Shown: positions 44,250 to 52,568 of the stretch, piece by piece
Numbering within the stretch: position 1 is the first letter of the stretch
Layout: the number at the start of each line of letters is the position of its first letter
From: CAVPDE01 sp963707125
GTDB taxonomy: Bacteria > Desulfobacterota > DSM-4660 > Desulfatiglandales > HGW-15
Direction: 5' to 3'
Length of the DNA: 64,000 nucleotides
Assembly: GCA_963707125.1 (NCBI GenBank)
Contig: CAVPOU010000024.1
Span: 211,569-275,568 of the forward strand
Notes under the pieces: model-generated
Seen by the model: the letters and a program-made list of their open reading frames with translations, nothing else
Databases searched by the model: none
Told to the model about the DNA's origin: nothing
Position numbers and translations under genes: made by a program

Positions 44250-44360
44250 GGATTTTTGGTCATATTTTGGGCTATGTCAAGAAAAATGATTACAAACATA
44301 CGAGCCATACTAACAACGGCGCAACGAGAAAAACGATTACGCTCCTAGAAAAACGATTAC
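44233..44360. repeat. four copies of 'AAACGATTAC' upstream of the Fic gene and operon
   Basis: Copies: AATAACGATTACG (44232-44244, inside the Fic start), GAAAAATGATTAC (44281-44293), GAGAAAAACGATTAC (44326-44340) and TAGAAAAACGATTAC (44346-44360). All face the same way; spacings are about 50, 47 and 20 bases. They could be operator repeats or the end of an IS21-like element, whose termini carry such repeats. No gene occurs in 44250-44505. Confidence 0.6.
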
Positions 44361-44505
44361 TTTCAGGCTTGTTACAAGAAAAAAAGTTGTGCAGCGCGAG
44401 CCCGCAGCCTTCCACCTACCCCCACGCACCCATGTATGGCTAAGACTTGACAGTCCCCGATCTTTCCGCCAAAGTGCTTGTATTCTTTTCTAGTGAGCTG
44501 GCAAC

Positions 44506-45336
44506 ATGAACATCAAGACTTTGAAAGACATTCCTCCATGGCAATGGTCAAAGGGTGCAGGCCAGATAATCCTCGACACACTTCATAATAATCAGGCCGA
44601 CGTATCGGACCGACAGCTCGCCGCTGAACTGGCAGGCGACTCTACGGTAATCAATGACGACCTCGCAGATGCTTTGCTGTCCATTCTTTCTAATCCGCGC
44701 GAACCGGATGGCATTCGCGGCCAGGCCGCCATCTCTCTTGGGCCAGCCCTTGAGTACGCTGATATGGACGGATTCGAAGACCCTGATGACGTGCCGATTA
44801 CCGAACCAATGTTCCGCAAGATCCAGGGAACGCTTCACAAGCTCTACATGGATACCCAAACCCCGAAGGAAGTGCGGCGGCCAGTTCTGGAGGCGTCGGT
44901 GCGCGCGCCGGAGAAGTGGCATAAGAACGCTGTGGACGCCGCCTATGGCAGCGAAGATGAAGCCTGGAAGCTGACCGCGGTCTTCTGCATGCAGTTCATT
45001 CGAGGGTTTGACAAACAGATCCTCGAATCCCTGAAAAGTCAAAACCCGGTCATCCACTACCATGCGGTCTGCGCAGCAGGCAATTGGGGAATCGATGCAG
45101 CGTGGCCGCACATCGCCGCACTTGTCACTTCTGAGGAAACGGAAAAGGAGCTGCTCCTTGCCGCTATTGAGGCGGCGGTCTTTATCCTGCCGGACAAAGC
45201 ATCGGAGATTCTCAGTCCCTTGCTGGAATCCGACGACGAGGACATCGTCGATGCAGTCTTCGAGGCCCTGGCCATGGCCGGGGAGATACATGAGGACGAG
45301 GAGGATGACGACGAAGGCCCCAAGACCTTCCATTGA
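44506..45336 (+). CDS. HEAT-repeat-like protein, first gene of an unknown operon
   Basis: 276 residues. Repeating helical pairs with LTAVFCMQFI, NPVIHYHAVCAAGNWG, ELLLAAIEAAVFI, DEDIVDAVFEALAMAGEI are typical of HEAT-like scaffolds. An acidic tail (EDEEDDDEG) ends it. No catalytic motif is seen. Starts a tight four-gene set. Confidence 0.75.
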   Translation: MNIKTLKDIPPWQWSKGAGQIILDTLHNNQADVSDRQLAAELAGDSTVINDDLADALLSILSNPREPDGIRGQAAISLGPALEYADMDGFEDPDDVPITEPMFRKIQGTLHKLYMDTQTPKEVRRPVLEASVRAPEKWHKNAVDAAYGSEDEAWKLTAVFCMQFIRGFDKQILESLKSQNPVIHYHAVCAAGNWGIDAAWPHIAALVTSEETEKELLLAAIEAAVFILPDKASEILSPLLESDDEDIVDAVFEALAMAGEIHEDEEDDDEGPKTFH

Positions 45337-45365
45337 GACCCGACAGCAACCAAGGTGAACCAATC

Positions 45366-45716
45366 ATGCCCAAAAAGAAAAACCTGAATCCCAAGGTGCA
45401 GGTGTGGATAGACGCCCGCAAACGTCACCATCTATCTCACGCCCAGGTTCAGATGGCTCGGGAGCTGGGGTTGAACCCCAAGAAGTTCGGCAAGATGGAC
45501 AACCGCGATCAGGAGCCATGGAAAATGCCCCTCGGGCAGTATATCGAGCATCTCTACTTCAAGCATTTCCGCAAAGAAGGGCCGGACGTTGTGTTGTCAA
45601 TCGAGAAGAAGGCTCGTTCTCAAAAAGAAAAGAAAGCCAGAAAGCGTCAGGCAAAACTGAACCACCGGCAGATCGAGACGACGGATAAAGAGCAATCCAA
45701 GGTGAGTCCCCCATGA
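45366..45716 (+). CDS. small basic protein of unknown function
   Basis: 116 residues from ATG 45366. A helix-rich start (VWIDARKRHHLSHAQVQMARELGLNPKKFGKM) looks like a short DNA- or RNA-binding helix-turn-helix region; the C-terminus is very basic (KKARSQKEKKARKRQAK). I believe similar proteins occur in accessory regions of other bacteria, function unknown. Its stop overlaps the next start (ATGA). Confidence 0.7.
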   Translation: MPKKKNLNPKVQVWIDARKRHHLSHAQVQMARELGLNPKKFGKMDNRDQEPWKMPLGQYIEHLYFKHFRKEGPDVVLSIEKKARSQKEKKARKRQAKLNHRQIETTDKEQSKVSPP

Positions 45717-46867
45717 GTGAATACCAGTATTACGAGTTTCTCGCCATCGACAGGCCGCTGACGTCGGAGGAGATGTCGGCCCTGCGCACGCTTTCAACGC
45801 GAGCTCACATCACGGCCGTCAGTTTCACCAACCAATACCAGTGGGGTGATTTCAAGGGCAATCCGGATGAACTCATGAGGCGCTTTTTCGATGCCCATGT
45901 CTACGTGGCCAACTGGATGACGGCCATTTTCAAGGTTCGAGTGCCCATCGAGGCCATATCGGAAAAAACGGTAGAGGGAATGGCGGTGCGAGGCGTCCTC
46001 GATTTCAAGGCCACGAAAACCCACTGGGTGATCACCTGGAGCCTGAACGAGTCTGAGAACTACGACCGCTTCGGCATGGAGAATGGCCGGGGTTGGATGG
46101 CGCGCCTTGCCCCGGTGCGGGACGAGTTATTGAGCGGGGATATGCGCAGTCTTTATATCGGATGGCTGTCGGCCGTGACCAGAGAAATGATCGATGACGA
46201 CGATATGGAACCCTTGCCCATGGAGGGTTTGGGCAACCTGACACCGGCCCAACAGGCGCTCGCCGAATTCCTGGAGGTGGATGAGGACCTGCTGGCGGGC
46301 GCCCGTGTAGGCAGCCCAGCCCCGCAGCACGAGGCGACCTCGCAAAAGGAGATGGATGACTGGCTTGGCGGCCTGCCGCAGGATGAGGTGAGGGCACTTT
46401 TGAAACTGCTTCTGGCCGGCAAGGGCCAGCAGGCCGAAAGGGCGCTCAAGAATCGGTTTGCGGCATGGCGGCGCGGCTTACAGGGCGACAGGAGCGAGGC
46501 ACCCCGGCGCACGGTAGGAGAACTCCGTAAGCATGCAGAGGCGGCTGAAAGGATACGGCAGGAACAGGAAAAACGCGAACAGGAAAGGCGTGAGATTAAG
46601 CAACGCAAGGAGCGTGAGGCATACCTAAAAGCTTTAGCTGAGAACTTTCCCAAGGCGTGGAAGTCTGTTCAGCAGTCGGTCGAACGGGGATCGGGTTTGG
46701 CCTATAAGGAGGCATGCCGCGTCCTTGCCGACCTCTCTGAGGCGTATTCGGTTCATAGGAGCCCGAAGATTTTCGAACAGGAGCTAAGAAAATTCATGAC
46801 CGACCACATGCGGCGCAAAGCCCTCATTCAACGCCTTGTGAAAGCCGGAATCTGGCATGAAAAGTGA
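45713..46867 (+). CDS. conserved protein of unknown function with coiled coil
   Basis: 384 residues. The N-terminal half (YQYYEFLAIDRPLTSEEMSALR, ISRRA-like region, WGDFKGNPDELM) is a compact domain I do not recognise functionally. A charged coiled coil (about residues 265-315) and a helical C-terminus follow. It overlaps both neighbours by a few bases, so the three are translated together. Confidence 0.75.
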   Translation: MSEYQYYEFLAIDRPLTSEEMSALRTLSTRAHITAVSFTNQYQWGDFKGNPDELMRRFFDAHVYVANWMTAIFKVRVPIEAISEKTVEGMAVRGVLDFKATKTHWVITWSLNESENYDRFGMENGRGWMARLAPVRDELLSGDMRSLYIGWLSAVTREMIDDDDMEPLPMEGLGNLTPAQQALAEFLEVDEDLLAGARVGSPAPQHEATSQKEMDDWLGGLPQDEVRALLKLLLAGKGQQAERALKNRFAAWRRGLQGDRSEAPRRTVGELRKHAEAAERIRQEQEKREQERREIKQRKEREAYLKALAENFPKAWKSVQQSVERGSGLAYKEACRVLADLSEAYSVHRSPKIFEQELRKFMTDHMRRKALIQRLVKAGIWHEK

Positions 46868-48134
46868 CACGATCAGAGATTGGCATATCTGTGGGACCTG
46901 TGGGGTGCGGCGAGCAGGCCATCCGCCGGGATCTGCTCCCCTGTTTTGGCCCTGGTTTTTATTCAACTGGGAGTACGATTCCTCCTCCAGTGAAGTAAAA
47001 CTTCCAGGGCCGGAGGGCCGAACCGTGGCGGAGCTTTATGCTGAGGAACACGGCAACAGACTCGATCCGCTCGAACATAAACTGATCGAGAGCATTAATC
47101 GCAAACCTTATACTTTCTTTGAGGTGGAGCACGTTGTCCGCGGGAAAGGCATGCGGCTGAAGGATGTGTTTCAGGGCAGTAGTATCGAGGTTCAGGAACG
47201 GTCGGGATCGGAATATGTGCAGCCCGGGGACCTGGTTTTCAGCCGTGCGGTTTCTGTGGACGGCGTGGGAATGATCATAGGCCTTGGCCCCACCATTATT
47301 CCTCCAGGCCGCAAACCGGAAATCATTCAGTTGAGAAAAGAATTGCGCAAAGGTCTATCCTCCATTACCGATGATACATTGTATGAATGGGATGTCGAAA
47401 TTCGGGATATGTATTTTCATATTGAGCATTCTTTGCATTCCCTGCCGCAAGTCTGCAACACGGACGGCGATCCGCTGGAATTTCACCGGCTGATTTACGA
47501 GGTGCCTTCTGCCGAAGAGGCTTTCGAGAAACTCTGTGATCTATGCGTTACCGCGGGAGCCGAGGAGCTTCTTGCGGATGCAAAACGAGATGGCGCCGGT
47601 CAGATCATTCGCATCGAATTTCCTTGGGACCGCCTCGGTCACAAGGCCAGTCCCGGGATGCCCAATACGGTATTGGGGCGTATCTTTATCGATGGACGCC
47701 GGTTAACCGCTGAGGTCAACTCCGCCCAAAGAGCCAAGGCGCTCCGTCGTGAAATCGATTCGAGGCTGGGCCGCAGGGCTCATTTCAAGATGGATAAAAT
47801 CCAGGATGTGAAATCAATGCTGAGTGAACTCGACGGAAGGAGCCCTGGGAAAAAACATTCCGCGGAACATAACGAACTGATGCAACATCCTGAGGTCAGG
47901 GAACATCTGTCCGAAATAATAGGCAGGCACTGGGACGGCTGGATAGATCAAGAAATACCGGCCCTGGGCGGGAAAACTCCAAGAGAAGCCGTAAAGTCCT
48001 CCGATGGGCGTGAAGCCGTTGAAGCGCTTCTCAAGGACGCTGAAAGAGATCGGGGCCAAGATCCATTCATGGCGGAAGCTAACCGTGAGGGCGCACGCAG
48101 GGTAAGGGAATTGCTCGGATTGAATGATCCGTAG
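46857..48134 (+). CDS. large protein with MbcA/ParS-like C-terminal domain
   Basis: 425 residues if it starts at 46857, overlapping the previous gene by 11 bases. The first 25 residues (ICGTCGVRRAGHPPG) look non-native, and the conserved part begins near FWPWFLFNWEYD, so an N-terminal segment may be missing. Middle: LEHKLIESINRKPYTFFEV, GDLVFSRAVSVDGVGMI. C-terminus: WIDQEIPALGGKTPREAVKS resembles the DUF2384 (Xre/MbcA/ParS) domain of antitoxins. Function unknown. Confidence 0.7.
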   Translation: MKSDTIRDWHICGTCGVRRAGHPPGSAPLFWPWFLFNWEYDSSSSEVKLPGPEGRTVAELYAEEHGNRLDPLEHKLIESINRKPYTFFEVEHVVRGKGMRLKDVFQGSSIEVQERSGSEYVQPGDLVFSRAVSVDGVGMIIGLGPTIIPPGRKPEIIQLRKELRKGLSSITDDTLYEWDVEIRDMYFHIEHSLHSLPQVCNTDGDPLEFHRLIYEVPSAEEAFEKLCDLCVTAGAEELLADAKRDGAGQIIRIEFPWDRLGHKASPGMPNTVLGRIFIDGRRLTAEVNSAQRAKALRREIDSRLGRRAHFKMDKIQDVKSMLSELDGRSPGKKHSAEHNELMQHPEVREHLSEIIGRHWDGWIDQEIPALGGKTPREAVKSSDGREAVEALLKDAERDRGQDPFMAEANREGARRVRELLGLNDP

Positions 48135-48631
48135 CGCGATGCATCCCTACCAGTACTTGACGGTCTCGTAAACGCTCATGAACTGGGTTTCGGTCAACCC
48201 CGCCCATGAATCCGCCAGAGGCGTATAAGAATCTAGGGGCGAGATTTATTCCCGCCTACAGGAAGGAGTAGGACCGCCTGTCGCCCTCCTCTATTCCGAA
48301 GAATTAGAGATCTTTTCCGATGCGCGTCGGCGAGAAGCGCTCGCTTTTGGCGATCTGGAAATCTTGCACCAACTCGCAAAACGACGCAGGCATTGATCCC
48401 CCATTCCTCCTCACAACATGAGTGAGATTGCCCTCCTTCGAATTCCTCAGGACAAGCTCCCTCCATCGAGGGGAGTCTGTCCTAGCGAACTGAAAAAGGA
48501 TCTCATAACGGTTAGGACAGGGCTTCAAATCTCTTGACAAAGTGGACCCCAAATACTAAATCCTCGTGGAGACGGTAAGCGGAACGGGCTCCTTTGAAAC
48601 AAATCTCTTATTCTTTCAGGAGTTACCGTCC
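48135..48631. promoter_or_regulatory. gene-free stretch with a promoter for ihfA
   Basis: No convincing gene. TTGACA (48534-48539), a 17-base spacer and TAAATC (48557-48562) make a plausible promoter. Short fragments (CGAGGGGAGTCTGTCCTAGC, GGACAAGCTCCCTCC) look like repeat debris. Confidence 0.5.
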
Positions 48632-48922
48632 ATGACTCTCACCAAAGACCATATTGTAGCTTCCATCCGAAACCACCTTGGCGTTTCCAAATTCGAGTCA
48701 ACTCGAATCGTTGAATCTGTCCTGGAAATCATTAAGACCTCACTCACCGATGGCGATGACGTTCTGATCAGCGGCTTTGGCAAATTCACCGTCCGACAAA
48801 AGGCCGCCCGGCGCGGCAGGAACCCTGCAACGGGGGAAGACTTGCCCTTGGGGCCACGCAGAGTGGTCACGTTTAAATGTTCGCCGGTGCTGAGGGAGAG
48901 GATGAATGGCAAGGGTGATTAA
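48632..48922 (+). CDS. ihfA: integration host factor alpha-like DNA-bending protein
   Basis: 96 residues from ATG 48632 (CAGGAG upstream). HU/IHF family: MTLTKDHIVASIRNHLG start, GDDVLISGFGKFTVRQKAARRGRNPATGE with the DNA-intercalating arm, and VTFKCSPVLRERMN. The stop overlaps the glycosylase gene by 17 bases. A second IHF or HU partner is not in the window. Confidence 0.92.
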   Translation: MTLTKDHIVASIRNHLGVSKFESTRIVESVLEIIKTSLTDGDDVLISGFGKFTVRQKAARRGRNPATGEDLPLGPRRVVTFKCSPVLRERMNGKGD

Positions 48923-49400
48923 GTCACTTGAGCCTATCATTGATAACAATTCGCGGGTCCTGATCCTTGGGACGATGCCCGGCCCTGAATCACTTAGAAA
49001 ACACGAATATTACGCAAACCAGCGGAATCAGTTCTGGAAGATCATCTACCGCATTCTAAACGGGCGCGAGGAACCACCCCCGGATTACGAGGAGAGAACT
49101 GCATTCCTTAAGATGAACTGCATTGCTCTTTGGGACGTCCTGGAGAGCTGTACGCGGGAAGGGGCAAACGATTCAAAGATAAAGAATGGTAAGCCCAACG
49201 ATTTCAAGACACGGCTGCGAAAGAGTCCCAACTTGAAACGCATCTTCTTCAATGGAAAGAAGGCTGAGCAATGTTTCAAGAAGTGTGGATGCCCTGAAGA
49301 TGTGGAGCGCATAGGGCTCCCCAGCACCAGCGCTGCAAATAGAAGGATGACCCTTGACGAGAAAGTCAGGCGCTGGCTTGTCATAAATTATTTCCTCTAA
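48906..49400 (+). CDS. uracil/hypoxanthine-DNA glycosylase family protein
   Basis: 164 residues. The UDG-superfamily branch that includes DNA-deoxyinosine glycosylases: LILGTMPGPESLRKHEYYANQRNQFW near residue 20, NCIALWDVLESC, and LPSTSAANRR near the end. It removes damaged bases from DNA. Its start lies inside ihfA, so the two are co-expressed. Confidence 0.85.
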   Translation: MARVIKSLEPIIDNNSRVLILGTMPGPESLRKHEYYANQRNQFWKIIYRILNGREEPPPDYEERTAFLKMNCIALWDVLESCTREGANDSKIKNGKPNDFKTRLRKSPNLKRIFFNGKKAEQCFKKCGCPEDVERIGLPSTSAANRRMTLDEKVRRWLVINYFL

Positions 49401-49454
49401 CTCGCGTGTTATCGCAAGCAGGAGCTTGCTCCTACAAGAGAGGAAAAGACGCGG

Positions 49455-50044
49455 CTAAGGATTCTCGAATTGGTCCACGTCGATCCACTCGGCAAGCATA
49501 AAGGCATAGTCTCGATCCAAGTGCTTTGTAGAATACAGGAACACGTGGCCGATGGAGGTCGAGACCCGGCTAATGTCCTGATACTCGTCCCGGCTAGACA
49601 TTTCCTCCAAACAGGAAAGAATTTCTTCCTGGCTCAAGTCGAAGGGAGGTTCTTTGAAAACATCCAGCGGGGTAGGGCGGGGATACCGGTCCGAGTCCTC
49701 GCGAACCGTGTCTGCAATGAGCGCTTCAGCACCTTCTTCCTTGTGCAACAAGAGCGTGGCATAGGCGTCGCTCATGAACATGGAAGAATAGTAGAGAGAA
49801 GCGCCATCTTTGGCGCGGATTTCTTTGAGATCTTTGTTTTCTGCCATCACTTTGTTGAGCAAGGCTTCCGGCGGGACGATCTACTCATCCCCTTCCGGCT
49901 TTGCCCGGTCTTCCAACTTGAGCGTCAACAAAAGCTCCTCTGCTGAGACAAGCTGACCTGCCTTGCTCTTCTCGCGGATGATGCCTGCCACGCTCAGAAG
50001 CGCCCCTTTCAAGTTGTTTGCGCCCAATGGCCGGTCCTGGGGAA
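49455..50044 (-). pseudogene. unknown protein interrupted by an in-frame TAG
   Basis: The frame reads NLKGALLSVAGIIREKS, SAEELLLTLKLEDRAKPEGDE, then TAG (49881-49883), and goes on as IVPPEALLNKVMAENKDLKEIRAKDGASLYYSSMFMS to the end (DVDQFENP). Both parts look like real helical protein and share one frame. No start is visible at the 5' end, where the AbrB promoter begins, so the gene is also cut there. Confidence 0.6.
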
Positions 50045-50049
50045 AGGGC

Positions 50050-50078
50050 TTGACAATTTTGATGATTGTCTGTATTAC
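50050..50078 (+). promoter_or_regulatory. promoter of the AbrB-PIN pair
   Basis: TTGACA (50050-50055), a 17-base spacer and TATTAC (50073-50078). TATTAC is repeated downstream (GTATTACTGGTATTACTATTAC), a possible operator for autoregulation. Confidence 0.65.
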
Positions 50079-50109
50079 TGGTATTACTATTACTAAGAGG
50101 AGGCGCAGG

Positions 50110-50331
50110 ATGCGAGTGACCATCAAAGGGCAAGTCACCATCCCTCAGCATATCAGGGAAAAGCTGCGTATTATGCCGAGTTCCGAGGTCGACTTCGTCG
50201 AGGAAAAAGGCAAGGTCTGCCTCGTCAAACGCGCAGAGAGAGATCAAAAGAAAAGCCCTTTCAGGAAATTCAGAGGGGCAGCGACTGTCCGGATGAGCAC
50301 CGATGAAATTATGGCACTGACCCGGAGATGA
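50110..50331 (+). CDS. AbrB/MazE-type antitoxin
   Basis: 73 residues. A swapped-hairpin DNA-binding domain (VTIKGQVTIPQHIREKLRIMP, VDFVEEKGKVCLVK) and a tail (FRGAATVRMSTDEIMALTRR) that would bind the toxin. GAGGAGG precedes the ATG. Three bases separate it from the PIN gene. Confidence 0.9.
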   Translation: MRVTIKGQVTIPQHIREKLRIMPSSEVDFVEEKGKVCLVKRAERDQKKSPFRKFRGAATVRMSTDEIMALTRR

Positions 50332-50334
50332 ACG

Positions 50335-50745
50335 GTGGAAGGTGTACTTGTTGATTCGAGTGTCATCCTGGATGTTTTTCTGGATGATCCTCGCTGGGGG
50401 GGCTGGGCAGAAGACACACTTTCGCGACTGAGCTTCGTAAAGGCTCTTTACATTAATCCTATCATTTACGCTGAAGTCTCGATAGGTTTCGAGGGCATCG
50501 AAGAATTGGAAGAGGCGCTCCTGGGTTGTGGATTTCTCATGCGAGAAATCCGGAAAGAGGCCTTGTTTTTGGCAGGAAAAGCTTTTCTAACCTATAAACA
50601 TCTGAAGGGAAAGAAGCTGTTCCCCCTTCCTGATTTCTTTATCGGAGCCCACGCGGCAATAGAACACCTTGAACTGGTCACCAGAGATGTGAAGCGAATC
50701 AAGACTTATTTCCCGACGGTGAACGTTGCTTCCCCCTACCCCTAA
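50335..50745 (+). CDS. PIN-domain toxin (VapC-like ribonuclease)
   Basis: 136 residues from a GTG start. PIN toxins cut RNA using acidic residues: VDSSVILD, YAEVSIGF, PLPDFFIGAHA and LVTRDVKRIKTYFP are all present. Forms a type II toxin-antitoxin pair with the gene upstream. Confidence 0.9.
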   Translation: MEGVLVDSSVILDVFLDDPRWGGWAEDTLSRLSFVKALYINPIIYAEVSIGFEGIEELEEALLGCGFLMREIRKEALFLAGKAFLTYKHLKGKKLFPLPDFFIGAHAAIEHLELVTRDVKRIKTYFPTVNVASPYP

Positions 50746-50769
50746 GAGCCCAAGGGCGTTGAACCTTTC

Positions 50770-50943
50770 ATGCATGAGAAACCGGATTCCCGTATGCTTT
50801 CACTGCTTAAAGTGATCCTGATTCCTTGTCTCCTTTCATGCCTCTGGCCGGTCAATGTTTTTGCAGCAAGCGGTCCCATCGCTGGCCACGTTGCAAAAGT
50901 ATGCGCATGCCCTTGGCTGTCGTTTGGAGTTGCGGCCAGTTAA
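50770..50943 (+). pseudogene. chimeric scrap: signal-peptide start joined to an antitoxin tail
   Basis: One frame reads MLSLLKVILIPCLLSCLWPVNVFAASG, like a secreted protein start. From about 50866 another frame reads PSLATLQKYAHALGCRLEL, a common C-terminus of HigA-type HTH antitoxins. The join suggests an old recombination point. Confidence 0.4.
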
Positions 50944-51020
50944 TGAAATGAAAACTCGAAAAGCCAAAGGTAGAGCTAGACGCTCAAGGGGAGACGAAAA
51001 AAGCTGCGCGCCGGTTAGGT

Positions 51021-51707
51021 TCACTCTTCCAACCAGACCTGTTTCGGAGCCTCCGGCACCGCGAAGTCCAAAGAGGCGCTGATCTTGGTCATGTCGGATT
51101 CGTTCCCGGCTTTGCTCAGGGCCGTGATTCCCAGATGCAACGTGCCAATGATCAGGGGAAAGGAGGGAATGTCATCAGGAAGGATCGCTTCTGCCACATT
51201 GCCGAGTTCCACGTACTGGGAATTGTAGTCAACTTCTGCCCCTATGGACCAGTAAAGCCTGTACTTGATCACTTCAATGCTTGGTGAACGGTACCAGCGA
51301 ATCCTCTTTCTCTTGATCTTCCCTGTTTTCTTGATCTCCACCTTGATTCCGAAAGGGCGCTCTTCGAAAGGTTCCGAGGGAGAGAGATCCAGTTCCTTGC
51401 ATTTAGGGCCGACGGACTTGAAAATAATCCCAAAGGCATTGGTGTCCACCCACACAATCTCCCCATTGATCTGGTTTGGAGACTTGGCCAGAGGGAAGGC
51501 AATGGATATCTGCTCTCCGGGAATGAAGAAATCACGACATCCAATGGAAGCACCCTCAAGACTCACATCTTTTACGCAATCCCTGTAAACGCGACCGCTG
51601 GCAAGATAGTCCACCGGGACAGAAAAGCCCGTTCTTGGACAGGTCCTTCTGTCTGCTCTAGGAGCTTGAGTTTCTCGATCGGTGTGATTCACGACTTCAA
51701 AACCCAT
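51021..51707 (-). CDS. PilZ-domain protein with Fn3-like C-terminal domain, copy 2
   Basis: 228 residues. The PilZ c-di-GMP site is RRTCPR (near residue 20) and DVSLEGASIG (near 48). The C-terminal 95 residues (YRLYWSIGAEVDYNSQYVELG, SKAGNESDMTKISASLDF, VPEAPKQVWLEE) look like a fibronectin-type beta domain. It lies downstream of a paralogue in the same direction. Confidence 0.8.
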   Translation of the reverse strand: MGFEVVNHTDRETQAPRADRRTCPRTGFSVPVDYLASGRVYRDCVKDVSLEGASIGCRDFFIPGEQISIAFPLAKSPNQINGEIVWVDTNAFGIIFKSVGPKCKELDLSPSEPFEERPFGIKVEIKKTGKIKRKRIRWYRSPSIEVIKYRLYWSIGAEVDYNSQYVELGNVAEAILPDDIPSFPLIIGTLHLGITALSKAGNESDMTKISASLDFAVPEAPKQVWLEE

Positions 51708-51722
51708 AATGAGGGGGTGGTG

Positions 51723-52427
51723 TTACACGTCTTCGACCACCAGGCTTTTCGGAGCCTCGGGCACGGTAAAATCAAAATAGGCGCTGATCTTCGTGATGTC
51801 AGATTCGTTCCCTGCCTGGTTCACCGCCGCTATGCCCAGTTCCAGGTTTCCTGCAATGCGGGGAAAGGACGGTATATCATCCGGGAGAACGACCTGCGTG
51901 ACCACTCCCACTTCCGCGAAATTGGAACTGTAATCCACCGTTCCATTTTCCGACCAGTAGAGCCTATATTTCGTTGCCTCTGCACCGGCCACAGGTTCCC
52001 AGCGAAGTTTCTTGTTTCTGATTTTGCCCATTCTACTTGCCTCCTTTTCCGTGATGGTACATCCTTTATTCTGATTCTCCTGGCCAGAGACCAGTTTTTC
52101 CATGATCACCTGGCCCGGGACTCTGAACTTCACTCCAATTCCCTCCGGTCGGACCCAGACAACATCGCCCACCACTCTCTCACCGTGATCCTGGGGCGGC
52201 AGTTCCAAAGAGATCTCCTCTCCAACTGAGAAAGCCCGGGCGGCGTGAATACAGGCGCCTCCCTGGCTGAGGTTCTTTAAGGATTCCCTGTAGCTCCGCC
52301 CTTTCACCGCGAAGTTCACCGGAACGAGGCAGTCCGCCCTATGAAACTGTCTTTTCTCAAAGCCAAAATCATAGGGGGGTTTTCTGATCGACTCGAAGAG
52401 GGAGGAAGGGCGGGAGAGTATATCCAT
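51723..52427 (-). CDS. PilZ-domain protein with Fn3-like C-terminal domain, copy 1
   Basis: 234 residues, same layout as the next gene, which starts 15 bases after its stop. The PilZ motif is weaker: RQFHRADC where the family has RxxxR (RQFHR), and NLSQGGACIH. The Fn3-like end (RLYWSENGTVDYSSNFAEVG, NQAGNESDITKISAYFDF, VPEAPKSLVVE) is close to its paralogue. Confidence 0.8.
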   Translation of the reverse strand: MDILSRPSSLFESIRKPPYDFGFEKRQFHRADCLVPVNFAVKGRSYRESLKNLSQGGACIHAARAFSVGEEISLELPPQDHGERVVGDVVWVRPEGIGVKFRVPGQVIMEKLVSGQENQNKGCTITEKEASRMGKIRNKKLRWEPVAGAEATKYRLYWSENGTVDYSSNFAEVGVVTQVVLPDDIPSFPRIAGNLELGIAAVNQAGNESDITKISAYFDFTVPEAPKSLVVEDV

Positions 52428-52568
52428 TCTAACTTCAATCCATTCCGTGGGATTTCAAACCGAACGCTGGCAAGGTAGCACAACGAAAAAAAGAGTCAAG
52501 AAGATTTAGCCTGAAAAATTGTTCAAAAAGAAAACCAACATTGAGGCGGTGCCTCAATCCGGCCAGCT

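Noticed and set aside
49881..49883. TAG as a pyrrolysine codon
   Set aside because: The gene also lacks a start and no pyl genes are seen; decay is simpler.
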